From NCBI RefSeq assembly GCF_003254115.1, contig NZ_QKZV01000006.1, positions 124,001-188,000 of the forward strand: a stretch of 64,000 bases of DNA, read 5' to 3'. This DNA is from Hydrotalea sandarakina. Lineage in GTDB: Bacteria; Bacteroidota; Bacteroidia; Chitinophagales; Chitinophagaceae. Under the pieces are notes generated by a model, which searched no databases, was not told where the DNA came from, and saw only the letters and a program-made list of their open reading frames with translations. The position numbers and the translations under genes are program-made. Of the stretch, positions 1-9,699 are shown in pieces; within the stretch, counting starts at the first letter, position 1, and each line of letters starts with the position of its first letter.

Positions 1-1119
1 TCAAAGAAAGAAAAAGAAAAAAAAGAGAAAGGAAAAAATCTGCTATCAGATGCGTCACTAAATTTTTTAAAAAATTACATTAATACCCCATCACCGGTTG
101 GTTTTGAGAGTAGCGGGCAAAAAATTTGGCTCGATTATATTAAAAATTACACCGATACAACATTCACAGATCCTTACGGTACAGCTGTTGGTGTAATAAA
201 CCCGAATGAAGATTTTAAAGTTGTAATTGAAGCCCATGCCGATGAAATAAGTTGGTTTGTTAACTACATTACTGATCAAGGTTTAATTTATTTAAAAAGA
301 AACGGCGGCGTTGACCATCAAATTGCCCCATCAATGCGTGTATTTATTCATGGCAAAAAAGGCCCTGTAAAAGCTGTGTTTGGATGGCCTGCTATTCATA
401 CCCGCAATGGCAGCAGCGATCAAAAAGAAACACAACCTAAAGTTGAAAACCTGTTTTTAGATTGTGGTGCCAGAAGCAAAAAAGAAGTGGAAGAGTTAGG
501 TATTCATGTTGGAGCCGTTGTTACTTATGTTGATGGTTTTGATGAATTAGCCAATGACTATTACATAGGAAGAGCATTTGACAATAGAATTGGTGGTTTT
601 ATGATTGCCGAAGTAGCGCGATTAATAAAAGAAAATAAAATTAAACTTCCCTTTGGATTATACATAGTGAATGCAGTTCAAGAAGAAATAGGATTACGAG
701 GCGCAGAAATGATTGCCAGAAGAATTAAACCGAATGTTGCCATCATTACTGATGTTACGCATGACACACAAACACCTATGATTAACAAAAACATTGAAGG
801 TGATGTTGCTTGTGGTAAAGGCCCCTCACCAACTTATGGTCCGGCAGTACACACAAAACTATTGCATTTGGTTGAAGAAGTGGCTGCAGCCAATGACATA
901 CCGTTACAAATGCGTGCTGTTAGCAGAAGTACAGGCACTGATACCGATAGCTTTGCTTATGCCAATGATGGATGTCCGAGCGTATTAATATCTATGCCTC
1001 TGCGATACATGCACACAACGGTAGAAATGATACATAAAAAAGATATTGAATACACTATTCAATTAATATATAAAACATTATTGGCTTTAACACCTAAAAC
1101 CAATTTAAGTTATTTTTAA
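1..1119 (+). CDS. M42 family metallo-aminopeptidase (5' end outside window)
   Basis: This is a dinuclear-metal aminopeptidase of the M42 (glutamyl aminopeptidase/endoglucanase-annotated) family. The frame is open from base 1, so the start codon lies upstream of the window. The first visible residues are a Lys/Glu-rich stretch, followed by the family N-terminus (SPVGFES). The expected metal and catalytic motifs appear in order: EAHADE (metal His and acidic partner), GRAFDNRIG (bridging Asp), QEEIGLRG (catalytic Glu pair), TDVTHDT (Asp) and MHTTVEM (C-terminal His). The next gene lies 60 bp downstream but has its own -7 box, so co-transcription is uncertain. The protein is probably cytoplasmic and trims N-terminal residues from peptides. 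Family assignment is firm; substrate is unknown. Confidence 0.93.
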   Translation, partial: SKKEKEKKEKGKNLLSDASLNFLKNYINTPSPVGFESSGQKIWLDYIKNYTDTTFTDPYGTAVGVINPNEDFKVVIEAHADEISWFVNYITDQGLIYLKRNGGVDHQIAPSMRVFIHGKKGPVKAVFGWPAIHTRNGSSDQKETQPKVENLFLDCGARSKKEVEELGIHVGAVVTYVDGFDELANDYYIGRAFDNRIGGFMIAEVARLIKENKIKLPFGLYIVNAVQEEIGLRGAEMIARRIKPNVAIITDVTHDTQTPMINKNIEGDVACGKGPSPTYGPAVHTKLLHLVEEVAAANDIPLQMRAVSRSTGTDTDSFAYANDGCPSVLISMPLRYMHTTVEMIHKKDIEYTIQLIYKTLLALTPKTNLSYF

Positions 1120-1167
1120 TAAAGCATGCCTAAACTCATTCATTCGGCAAACTGCTTTAAAATTCAG

Positions 1168-1175
1168 TAATTTTG
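1168..1175 (+). promoter_or_regulatory. -7 promoter box, 4 nt before ATG (probable leaderless start)
   Basis: TAATTTTG matches the Bacteroidota -7 consensus TAnnTTTG exactly. It ends four bases (ccgg) before the ATG at 1180, so the transcript would start at or next to the start codon. No good -33 TTTG is seen; TTCG at about 1143 is only a partial match. Confidence 0.5.
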
Positions 1176-1179
1176 CCGG

Positions 1180-2010
1180 ATGAATGAAGTTTTAGATGAA
1201 AAACGCATTGCCATACTAGATTTATACAATGGTGAACCCAATGAAGGCATGCGGTGTATTAAAGATTTAGTGGCAGCCTGGGGTATTAAGCATAATACCA
1301 AAATAAACATGCAGGTTTTTAATGTACGCCAAAACAATGCCATTCCCAATTTAAATTTCGATGCTTATATTTCAAGTGGTGGCCCCGGTTCGCCATTAGA
1401 AAGTGAAGGAAGCGATTGGGATAATACTTATATACACTGGCTACGTTCTGTTGAACAATTTAATAACAATACACAAGAAAGGCATAAAAAGAAACATATA
1501 CTTTTTATTTGCCATAGCTTTCAATTAGCTTGCCGCCATTATAAAGTTGGAACAGTATGTGAAAGAAAATCAACTTCTTTTGGCGTATTTCCGGTACATA
1601 TGCTTCCTGAGGGTAAACACGAGCCAATATTCAATGGATTACATGACCCTTTTTATGCCGTTGACAGTCGCGACTTTCAGGTAATAAAACCTAATCATGA
1701 ACAAATAAAAAAAATGGGGGGTGCATTTTTAGCCATCGAAAAAGAAAGACCACATGTTCCTTATGAAAGAGCCCTAATGGCTGTTCGCTTTAATGATTGT
1801 TTTGTAGGAACTCAATTTCATCCAGAAGCCGATGCAGTAGGTATGCAAATGTATCTGCAACGTGCCGACAAAAAGAAAGCGGTAATTGATGAACATGGTG
1901 AGGCTAAATGGGAAAGCATGGTGGCACAACTACAAGATCCTGATAAAATTATGTACACCTATAATCACATCATTCCCAACTTTCTAAGCTTCGCATTAAA
2001 AAACCATTAA
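1180..2010 (+). CDS. Class-I glutamine amidotransferase-like protein
   Basis: This 276-residue protein has the class-I glutamine amidotransferase (GATase1) fold. The triad is visible: Cys111 in the elbow FICHSFQLA, and His214/Glu216 in TQFHPEAD. An oxyanion-type segment SSGGPGSP lies near residue 67. The elbow is ICHSFQ rather than the usual GxCxGxQ, which marks a divergent branch near those annotated as GMP-synthase-like amidotransferases. No synthase domain is fused. It sits between an M42 peptidase and a protein with an ATP-grasp-like C-terminus, so it could supply ammonia to a ligase or hydrolyse a gamma-glutamyl bond. That role is inference. Confidence 0.8.
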   Translation: MNEVLDEKRIAILDLYNGEPNEGMRCIKDLVAAWGIKHNTKINMQVFNVRQNNAIPNLNFDAYISSGGPGSPLESEGSDWDNTYIHWLRSVEQFNNNTQERHKKKHILFICHSFQLACRHYKVGTVCERKSTSFGVFPVHMLPEGKHEPIFNGLHDPFYAVDSRDFQVIKPNHEQIKKMGGAFLAIEKERPHVPYERALMAVRFNDCFVGTQFHPEADAVGMQMYLQRADKKKAVIDEHGEAKWESMVAQLQDPDKIMYTYNHIIPNFLSFALKNH

Positions 2011-2084
2011 TAAAACTTTTATTGAATAGGTATTGGCAATATACTAATAGATAGAATGAATATACAAGTTATTCAACCCTTGAA

Positions 2085-2092
2085 TAACTTTG
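2085..2092 (+). promoter_or_regulatory. -7 promoter box for the ATP-grasp-like gene
   Basis: TAACTTTG matches TAnnTTTG exactly and lies 21 bp before the ATG at 2114. It suggests a short 5' leader and a promoter separate from that of the upstream amidotransferase gene. No TTTG is found at the ideal -33 spacing. Confidence 0.45.
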
Positions 2093-2113
2093 TGATACCA
2101 AATTATCATTAGC

Positions 2114-3313
2114 ATGATTCCAACTATTCGCGAGGCGTATAATAAAGCTTTTAATGAAGCATATTATGCTGATTTTTTAAACCAATTAAACAGCAAACAC
2201 CCCGGTGCTATTGATTTTAGAGTAGCGGAAACTCCCATTTTTATTCCTGCTGATTTTACAAAAAAAATGTTGGACACATGCGATTATATTATTGATAAAA
2301 TAACCGATCCCAATTTTAAGCAATTAACGCATAATGCTATTCCCAAACAATTGCACGTTCCTAATGAAACAAATTACAGTGCATTTATAGCATTCGACTT
2401 TGGCATTTGCATCAATGAAAAAGGTGAAATTGAACCGCAACTCATTGAAATGCAGGGATTTCCTTCTTTGTTTGCTTTTCAACTGTGGTATGATGAAGTA
2501 TTTCGTTCGCTGTATGATTTACCAAAAAATTTATCGCCTTTTTTAAATGGATATGATAAGGAAAAATACTTAGCATTACTTCGTAATATTATAGTTGGTA
2601 ACACTCCCGTTGAAAATGTAATACTTTTAGAACTATTTCCGCATGAACAAAAAACAAGAATAGATTTTTATTGCACAACTGATTATTTACAGATTAATAC
2701 AGTATGTCTTACAGAATTAATAAATGAAAATGGCCACTTATTTTATATTAGAAATGGGAAGAAAACACCGGTACTAAAAATTTATAATAGAATTATTTTT
2801 GACGAATTATTACAGCAAACCCCTACCGTTATAGAAAAAGCCAATCAAATATTTTTCAACAATGTTCATGCAGAATGGATACCGCATCCTAACTGGTTTT
2901 ATAGAATTAGTAAATACACACTGCCTTTTTTGAAACACCCAAACATTCCTGAAACAAAATTTTTAAGCAATATGAGCAGCTTACCTACTGATTTAAATAA
3001 TTATGTAGTGAAGCCTATTTTTTCATTTGCAGGGCAAGGCGTATTAATTGATGTTACAAAAGAGAACATTGCTGCCATCTCTGACCCGGAAAATTGGATT
3101 ATTCAACGCAAGGTAAATTATGCTGCCGTAATAGAAACGCCCAACTCGCCGGCAAAAGCGGAAATAAGGCTATTCTACTTTTGGGATGAAGGTTGGAACA
3201 AACCAAAGGCAGTAATGAATTTAGCACGATTAAGTAAAGGTAAAATGATTGGTACACGTTATAATAAAGATCTTGATTGGGTGGGCGGAACGATGGCATA
3301 TTTTGAACAATAA
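2114..3313 (+). CDS. Protein with ATP-grasp-like C-terminal region, function unknown
   Basis: This 399-residue soluble protein has no signal peptide. The C-terminal third resembles an ATP-grasp fold: VVKPIFSFAGQGV around Lys300 looks like the strand and nucleotide-binding loop (K-P followed by a Gly-rich turn), WIIQRKV like the adenine-contact strand, and AEIRLFYFW near residue 355 like the metal-binding Glu/Arg strand. The N-terminal two thirds are unrecognised. The gene follows a GATase1-like gene, and such pairings occur with amide or peptide ligases, so a carboxylate-amine ligase is the leading guess. The fold assignment is by eye and no substrate can be named. The start has its own -7 box upstream. 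Confidence 0.55.
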   Translation: MIPTIREAYNKAFNEAYYADFLNQLNSKHPGAIDFRVAETPIFIPADFTKKMLDTCDYIIDKITDPNFKQLTHNAIPKQLHVPNETNYSAFIAFDFGICINEKGEIEPQLIEMQGFPSLFAFQLWYDEVFRSLYDLPKNLSPFLNGYDKEKYLALLRNIIVGNTPVENVILLELFPHEQKTRIDFYCTTDYLQINTVCLTELINENGHLFYIRNGKKTPVLKIYNRIIFDELLQQTPTVIEKANQIFFNNVHAEWIPHPNWFYRISKYTLPFLKHPNIPETKFLSNMSSLPTDLNNYVVKPIFSFAGQGVLIDVTKENIAAISDPENWIIQRKVNYAAVIETPNSPAKAEIRLFYFWDEGWNKPKAVMNLARLSKGKMIGTRYNKDLDWVGGTMAYFEQ

Positions 3314-3340
3314 CATTTTTATGTTATAAAAATTAAAAAG

Positions 3341-4129
3341 ATGAAAAAACAATATTTACTCCTACTGTTTTGCATTGGTTTAATTAGGATTGGATTAGCA
3401 CAAGATAATTATGAAATTCAAGTGTATGGCTCACAAACACAACCTAAAAATTCAACCATGTTTGAATTACATAGCAACTTTACATTTGAAGGCGAGCGTG
3501 CAGTTGTTGACGGTGTGCGCCCCTCCTACCATGCAGAACATGAAACATTAGAAATAACAAATGGCATTACCGATAATTTTGAATTAGGCTTTTATTTATT
3601 TACCAATTACACAGCAGGGTATGGTTATCAAATAATTGGTTCACACATACGTCCCAGAATTATGGCACCCTTAAGTTGGCATTTACCGGTTGGATTAAGC
3701 TTATCTACTGAATTTGGATACCAAAGTAAATATTATTCACCTGATACATGGACCATTGAAATTAGACCCATTATAGATAAACAATGGAATAATTTGTATG
3801 TATCATTTAATCCAACAATGGGCATTGCATTAAAAGGAATTGACCAACACCAAGCCCCTGACTTTGAACCCAACTTAAAAGTTGCCTACCAATTTTTCAA
3901 AAATACAGACTTGGGTTTTGAATACTATGGTTCTGTTGGCCCCATTAATAACTTTGAACAATTACCACAAGAAAATCATGCTATTTTCTTAGCTTACGAT
4001 TTAGAAAACAATCCTAAATGGGAAGTAAATATTGGACCGGGATGGGGTTTAACACAAGCCACAGATCGTTTTATATTTAAAGTTCTAATTGGCAGAAAAA
4101 TTAAATGGGGTGAAAGAAGGCATTCCTAA
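3341..4129 (+). CDS. Putative small outer-membrane beta-barrel protein
   Basis: The 262-residue product starts with a classic signal peptide (MKKQYLLLLFCIGLIRIGLAQ). The mature part alternates polar and aromatic residues in short strands such as NFELGFYLFTNY, GLSLSTEFGYQ and DLGFEYYGSVGP, as in small outer-membrane barrels. The end is basic (GRKIKWGERRHS) rather than the aromatic C-terminus typical of many porins. It starts 27 bp after the ATP-grasp-like gene on the same strand and probably shares its transcript. I do not recognise a named family. An outer-membrane sensor or small-molecule channel is possible but unsupported. Confidence 0.6.
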   Translation: MKKQYLLLLFCIGLIRIGLAQDNYEIQVYGSQTQPKNSTMFELHSNFTFEGERAVVDGVRPSYHAEHETLEITNGITDNFELGFYLFTNYTAGYGYQIIGSHIRPRIMAPLSWHLPVGLSLSTEFGYQSKYYSPDTWTIEIRPIIDKQWNNLYVSFNPTMGIALKGIDQHQAPDFEPNLKVAYQFFKNTDLGFEYYGSVGPINNFEQLPQENHAIFLAYDLENNPKWEVNIGPGWGLTQATDRFIFKVLIGRKIKWGERRHS

Positions 4130-4178
4130 GGTAAATAATTTGCTGTAGCAAATAAAATACTGGAATGCCGATTTTTTA

Positions 4179-5318
4179 CTAATCTTCCATTTTGTTTTTT
4201 AATTTTCCCATTAATGCATATGCATTACCACCCGCCAACTGAACATTTAACCAATTAATGTTATTATTAGGCATAAGTTCAACGTAACCATTTTCACTAA
4301 TACCTGTTTTAACAGGAACTAATACATAGGTTTGTTTTTGTTGTTGAACAAACACATATTCCATTCCATTATATCGCACTACTGCACTTTCAGGAACTAC
4401 AATAGCATTATGACTGGTAACATTGAAAACACCTGTTAAAAACATACCCGGCAATAATTGATGGTTAGATTGTTCAAAATGACAATGCAGCAAACCGGTT
4501 CTGTTATCGTTTATATTTTTAGTTACTAAAATTACCTCTACATCATATTTTTTTGAAGTATCACTAGTTAAAAAAACTTTACCCGATATCCCTTTCTGAA
4601 ACATATCAATATCATGTTCAAAAACAGTCATAGCTGCATGAATGTCATTTGGATTCACTAATTCAAATATCACATCTGAAGGATTAACATATCGTCCAAT
4701 ATTAATATTCACCTTGGTAACATAACCATTAATCGGCGATAAAATGGGTACGGTTTTAGAAATATTTTGCGTACTTAATTGTTCCGGATTAATATTAATC
4801 ATTTTCAATTTTTCAGCAATAGCTTTTAAAGTAGCCAACTGAACATTGTATTCTGAAGATGTTTGCTGATAAGCCTTTTTACTGGTTGCATCCTGTTCAC
4901 TCAGTTCTTTTTGACGTTGTAAATCAGTTTCTAAGTAAGCAAGCTTAGCTTTTGCTACCAAATAATCCTGCTGCAATTGAACATAGCTTTGATCTTCCAT
5001 TAAAGCAATAACTTCACCTTTATGTACACTTGTACCCGGCAACAAATGTGTACTTTTTAAATAACCACCCAAAGGCATACTAACAGAAACCATACTTTGA
5101 GGTGGCACATCTACCACACCATTAATCGTAACAGTTTTATGCATTAATTTCTGAACCGGCTTTACTATTTGAATACCTGCATTACGATACTGAGTATCAT
5201 TTAATACCACTACGGTATCTGCAAAAGTTTGATCAGATTTTTGTTCTGTGTTTGTGCTAGGACTTTTACAGGCAACAAAAAAAGCAATAGAAAATAAAAT
5301 ATAATTAAATTTATTCAT
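4179..5318 (-). CDS. RND efflux periplasmic adaptor (CzcB/CusB type), lipoprotein
   Basis: This is the membrane-fusion subunit of a heavy-metal RND pump. It begins with a lipoprotein signal (lipobox FVAC, Cys17). A lipoyl-like hybrid motif (GYLKSTHLLPGTSVHKGEVIALMED) precedes a coiled-coil hairpin at about residues 110-175 (QQDYLVAKAKLAYLETDLQR). A second lipoyl half (VPILSPINGYVTKVNI), a beta-barrel and a membrane-proximal domain follow. At 379 residues it has normal length. It starts 10 bp after the stop of the CzcA-TolC gene, so it is the last gene of a three-gene operon. No His-rich metal-binding extension is seen, so metal specificity cannot be read here. Confidence 0.92.
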   Translation of the reverse strand: MNKFNYILFSIAFFVACKSPSTNTEQKSDQTFADTVVVLNDTQYRNAGIQIVKPVQKLMHKTVTINGVVDVPPQSMVSVSMPLGGYLKSTHLLPGTSVHKGEVIALMEDQSYVQLQQDYLVAKAKLAYLETDLQRQKELSEQDATSKKAYQQTSSEYNVQLATLKAIAEKLKMININPEQLSTQNISKTVPILSPINGYVTKVNINIGRYVNPSDVIFELVNPNDIHAAMTVFEHDIDMFQKGISGKVFLTSDTSKKYDVEVILVTKNINDNRTGLLHCHFEQSNHQLLPGMFLTGVFNVTSHNAIVVPESAVVRYNGMEYVFVQQQKQTYVLVPVKTGISENGYVELMPNNNINWLNVQLAGGNAYALMGKLKNKMED

Positions 5319-5328
5319 AAAATAAATT

Positions 5329-8300
5329 TTAATAAATTAAGTAATGAATTTCAGAAACAGCCATTTGTGTGTTATACAACGCACTTAAATATTCATTTTT
5401 TAATGTAATGGCTTGAGCTAACAATGTGCTCCACTCTATATAGCTAATAGCCCCCGTTTTATATTGTAAAGATGCTGTACTCAATAAAACCTCTGCTTGC
5501 TTTAAGCCACGATTTTGGTAATATTCAACTGCTGATAAATGTTTGTAATAGAGTTGCAAATACTTTTGAAGGGTAGTTTGTAATTGGCTTTGAACTGTTG
5601 TTGTTACTGCTTTAGCAGTAGCTTCATTCACCATAGCTGCTTCAATTCGAGCATGCTGGGCCTTAGCAAAAATAGGAATACCAATACCTATTGAATAAGA
5701 GGAAAATCGCGAGGCAGCATTATAATAATTCTCCACCCTATCCTTGGTTAGTTGCCATCCAACAATGGATTGATTATTGTATCCAATCATAAGATCAGGC
5801 AGCAATTTGGCTTTTTCAACTTTGGTTTGCATATTTGCCTGCTTTTGCTGCATTAATGCAACCTGAATAGCAGGGTGATTCAAAATCTTACTACTATCAA
5901 TTAAAATTTTTTCAGGCATTAAAATATCAGCCGGCTCAATAAGCAAAGGTTGTTGAATAAACAACTGCAATTGAAGTTGCGTAGATAATATATCGGAATT
6001 AATTTGCTTTAAATTGAGTACAATTTGATCTGCTGTATTTTCTAATGCAGTTTTTTCCAACAAATTGCTTTCTCCCTTTTCATATCGAAGGGTAGCAATG
6101 TTTTTATAATAGCTGTAAATACTATCTAATTTTTGTAACAAATACTTTTGCTCAGTTTGAAACTGCAATGTTATGTACAATTGTTCTACCATTTTTTTAA
6201 TATCCACCACTTGCAAATTGGTTTGTGCTTCTGCAATGGAAGTATTGGCTGCCAATAACTTTTTCATTGAGGCGTAATAACCCGGCAATGAAAAATTTTG
6301 CATAATCATAAAGCGTGTATCAAAAAACATGCTGTTATAGTTTCCCATTTCGGCATTGAATTGCGTTTTGGGTAACTCAGCAGCTGTGCGCTCCATAATT
6401 TTTTGATATTGTTGATTCAGCGTGGCTACTTTTAATGATGGTGCATTCTTTATTGCAATAGCCAAAACCTCATTCAAAGTAGCTTTTTGGTTAATTGGCT
6501 GTGCATACAAACTTGTTACACTGCTCATTGCAAGCACAATAAGTATAGATAACAATTTATTAGTTTTTGTTTTCTTCATGTTTACCTTTTTTGTTTCAAA
6601 CAGTAAATACAACGAGGGTAATACCAATAAGGTTAATAAGGTTGCAGTAATTAAACCGCCAATAACAACGGTAGCCAAAGGCCTTTGTACTTCTGCACCT
6701 GCACCTGTACTAATAGCCATTGGCAAAAACCCTAATGAAGCAACGGAAGCAGTCATTAAAACCGGGCGGAGTCGCACTTGCGTTGCCTGAATAATGATTT
6801 GAATTGTTGATTTTATACCGCTTAATTTCAAACGATTCATTTCACCTATTAGTACAATCCCGTTTAATACAGCTACTCCAAATAATGCAATGAAACCTAC
6901 ACCGGCAGAAATACTAAAAGGCATGCCGCGCAAATACAATGCAAACACACCGCCAATAGCAGATAAGGGAATAGCAGAAAAGATTAATAAAGCATATTTT
7001 ACATTTTGAAAGGCAAAATATAACATTAATAAAATTAACAATAATGCAACCGGTACAGCAATACTTAACCGTTGGGTTGCACGTTGCAAGTTTTCATATT
7101 GACCGCCATATGTAACATAGTAACCGGGCGGTAATTTTAATTGATTACCAACTTTATTTTGTAATTCATTCACAATACTTTCAACATCACGCCCTCTAAC
7201 ATTAAATCCTACTGTAATTCTACGATGTGCATCCTCTCTCTGTATTTGGTAGGGCCCATCTTTTATTTCAATATTGGCTAAATTACTTAAAGGAATTTGC
7301 TGTCCGCCAGCAACACCAATTTGTAAGTTATTAATGTTTTGAATGCTTTCGCGTTGCTGTTGATTTAAACGAATGACCAAATCATATCTTTTATCGCCTT
7401 CAAATACCAAACCGGCAATAGCACCGGCATAAGCAGCTTGCACTGCAGCATTAATATCACTAATATTTGCACCATATTTGGCAATAGCGTTTCTATTGTA
7501 TTGAATAACTATCTGAGGAACTCCGGTAACAGTTTCTACGTACAAATCACGTGCCCCCTTTACCGACTGAATGATATTACCAAGCGTAGTTGCAAAATGA
7601 GCCAGAGAATCTAAATCATCGCCAAAAATTTTGCAAACCACATCTTGTCTTGCACCTGTCATTAACTCATTGAACCGCATTTGAACAGGAAATTGGAAAC
7701 CGGTTGCAACGCCAGGTACTTGTTCTAACGCCTTACTCATTTTTTCTGCTAACTCATCAAATGAGTGAGCACTGGTCCATTTTGATTTATCTTTTAAAAT
7801 CACCATCATGTCAGCAGCTTCAACAGGCATAGGATCAGTAGGAATTTCGCCAGAGCCAATTTTAGTTACTACTTTCTCTACCTCCGGAAATTGATGCAAC
7901 AATACCCCTGCAGTTTTTTCGGTAGTGGCAATAGTATTGGTTAATGAAGATCCTGTTAATAAGCGAGTATCTACGGCAAAGTCGCCTTCTTCTAATTTAG
8001 GAATGAACTCACCACCCAATGTGCTTAACAACCATATACATACAATAAATACAAGGAAACTAACCGCAACAATTGTTTTTGGAATTTTCAAAACTTTTAT
8101 TAAAACCGGTTTATACCATTTTTGTAAACGGTTCATCATTCTATCAGAAAAATTTGCTTCATGGTTTACCTTCCTACTTAATACTAATGAAGCCATCATT
8201 GGAACATAGGTTAATGAAAGAATAAATGCACCCAGAATGGCAAAAGAAACTGTTTCAGCCATTGGTTTAAACATTTTACCTTCAATGCCTTGTAAACTTA

Positions 8301-9699
8301 AAATAGGCAGATAAACAATCAGTATAATAATTTGACCAAAGGCTGCTGAATTCATCATTTTACCTGCAGCATTTTCTACTTCAGCATTCATTTGCTGTTT
8401 ACTCAACTTAACAACATTTGAGTACTTATGTGTATGCACTATTTTGTGCATTACTGCTTCAACAATAATTACGGCCCCATCTACCAGTAATCCAAAATCA
8501 AGTGCACCTAAGCTCATTAAATTGCCGCTTACCCCAAAAAAATTCATCATTACAACGGCAAACAGCATACTTAAGGGTATAACAGAAGCTACAACAAGGC
8601 CTGAACGTAGGTTTCCTAAAAAAACAATTAAAACAAATAATACAATTATTGCCCCTTCCATTAAATTTTTCTGTACTGTTCCAATGGCATTATTAACCAT
8701 TTTAGTTCTGTCTAAAAAAGGGTCAATGACTATTCCTTCGGGTAACGATTTTTCAATTTCTTTAATGCGTTTTTTTATATTTCCAATTACCTGATTACTG
8801 TTACCCCCTTTTAGCATCATAACAACTGCACCTGCTACTTCGCTTTTATCGTTATAAACAGTTGCACCATATCTAATTGCTGTTCCATATCGAACATCGG
8901 CTACATCGCTTATTAATACGGGTATCCCATTATCGGTTTGCTTTACAACAATATTTTTAATATCGTTCAATGACTGCACCAACCCTTCTGTTCGAATAAA
9001 CAAAACATTTGGCCCCTTTTCAATATAGGCACCGCCTGTGTTTTGGTTATTCGAATTCATTGCTTTAAAAACATCGGCAATGGTTAATTGAAAACTTTTC
9101 AGTTTATCGGTGTTTATAGCAACCTCATACTGTTTTAGTTTTCCTCCAAAACTACTTACATCGGCAACCCCTTCAGTACCTAATAATTGTCGCCTAACAA
9201 TCCAATCTTGAATATCACGCAAATCGGCTAAGGAATATTTTCCTTCATAACCTGCCTTGTGCCTTACAACATATTGAAATACTTCACCCAAACCTGTTGT
9301 TACCGGACCTAATTCCGGCGTTCCAATTCCGGGTGGTATGATAGATTGAACTTTAACCAGCCGTTCACTAATTTGTTGCCGTGCCCAATAAATATCTGTA
9401 TTGTCATCAAATACAATTGTTACTAAACTTAAACCAAACCTCGAAAAACTGCGTTGTTCAGTTATTCCCGGAACATTTCGCGTAGCCTGCTCAATAGGTA
9501 CTGTAATGAGTCGTTCCACATCGGGAGCGCCTAAACTTGGGGCTGTGGTAATAATTAAAACCTGATTATTAGTAATATCGGGAACGGCATCAATTGGTAA
9601 TTTGGTAAGTGAATATGTGCCATATCCTACCCATGCCAATAATAATATTCCAATAATCAGTTTGTTCCGAACTGAAAATTGAATAATTGCGTTTAGCAT
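5329..9699 (-). CDS. Heavy-metal efflux RND permease (CzcA-like) fused to a TolC-type outer-membrane channel
   Basis: The N-terminal part of about 1040 residues is a complete HME-RND proton antiporter, with TM1 near the start, the TM4 signature LGALDFGLLVDGAVIIVE and a second porter half. DFGxxVDGAV is typical of divalent-cation pumps (Czc/Cnr types) rather than Cu/Ag pumps, which carry a different TM4 motif. The chain then runs in frame into MKKTKTNKLLSILIVLAM...AQ, an internal signal-peptide-like segment (Met codon at 6577-6579), followed by about 400 residues of TolC-family helical repeats. The ATG at 9699 (MLNAIIQFSV) is chosen because family members begin there; an in-frame start eight codons upstream adds nothing recognisable. 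RND-TolC fusions are known in Bacteroidota. Confidence 0.92.
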   Translation of the reverse strand: MLNAIIQFSVRNKLIIGILLLAWVGYGTYSLTKLPIDAVPDITNNQVLIITTAPSLGAPDVERLITVPIEQATRNVPGITEQRSFSRFGLSLVTIVFDDNTDIYWARQQISERLVKVQSIIPPGIGTPELGPVTTGLGEVFQYVVRHKAGYEGKYSLADLRDIQDWIVRRQLLGTEGVADVSSFGGKLKQYEVAINTDKLKSFQLTIADVFKAMNSNNQNTGGAYIEKGPNVLFIRTEGLVQSLNDIKNIVVKQTDNGIPVLISDVADVRYGTAIRYGATVYNDKSEVAGAVVMMLKGGNSNQVIGNIKKRIKEIEKSLPEGIVIDPFLDRTKMVNNAIGTVQKNLMEGAIIVLFVLIVFLGNLRSGLVVASVIPLSMLFAVVMMNFFGVSGNLMSLGALDFGLLVDGAVIIVEAVMHKIVHTHKYSNVVKLSKQQMNAEVENAAGKMMNSAAFGQIIILIVYLPILSLQGIEGKMFKPMAETVSFAILGAFILSLTYVPMMASLVLSRKVNHEANFSDRMMNRLQKWYKPVLIKVLKIPKTIVAVSFLVFIVCIWLLSTLGGEFIPKLEEGDFAVDTRLLTGSSLTNTIATTEKTAGVLLHQFPEVEKVVTKIGSGEIPTDPMPVEAADMMVILKDKSKWTSAHSFDELAEKMSKALEQVPGVATGFQFPVQMRFNELMTGARQDVVCKIFGDDLDSLAHFATTLGNIIQSVKGARDLYVETVTGVPQIVIQYNRNAIAKYGANISDINAAVQAAYAGAIAGLVFEGDKRYDLVIRLNQQQRESIQNINNLQIGVAGGQQIPLSNLANIEIKDGPYQIQREDAHRRITVGFNVRGRDVESIVNELQNKVGNQLKLPPGYYVTYGGQYENLQRATQRLSIAVPVALLLILLMLYFAFQNVKYALLIFSAIPLSAIGGVFALYLRGMPFSISAGVGFIALFGVAVLNGIVLIGEMNRLKLSGIKSTIQIIIQATQVRLRPVLMTASVASLGFLPMAISTGAGAEVQRPLATVVIGGLITATLLTLLVLPSLYLLFETKKVNMKKTKTNKLLSILIVLAMSSVTSLYAQPINQKATLNEVLAIAIKNAPSLKVATLNQQYQKIMERTAAELPKTQFNAEMGNYNSMFFDTRFMIMQNFSLPGYYASMKKLLAANTSIAEAQTNLQVVDIKKMVEQLYITLQFQTEQKYLLQKLDSIYSYYKNIATLRYEKGESNLLEKTALENTADQIVLNLKQINSDILSTQLQLQLFIQQPLLIEPADILMPEKILIDSSKILNHPAIQVALMQQKQANMQTKVEKAKLLPDLMIGYNNQSIVGWQLTKDRVENYYNAASRFSSYSIGIGIPIFAKAQHARIEAAMVNEATAKAVTTTVQSQLQTTLQKYLQLYYKHLSAVEYYQNRGLKQAEVLLSTASLQYKTGAISYIEWSTLLAQAITLKNEYLSALYNTQMAVSEIHYLIY

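Noticed and set aside
4136-4152. Hairpin atttgct-gt-agcaaat between the convergent barrel and adaptor genes, considered as a terminator
   Set aside because: The stem is short with a 2-nt loop, is AT-rich, and lacks a T run on either strand.
6422-6790. 122-codon open frame on the plus strand inside the RND-TolC fusion gene
   Set aside because: It is antisense to the fusion junction and its translation shows no family motif or start context. The minus-strand protein is strongly conserved there.
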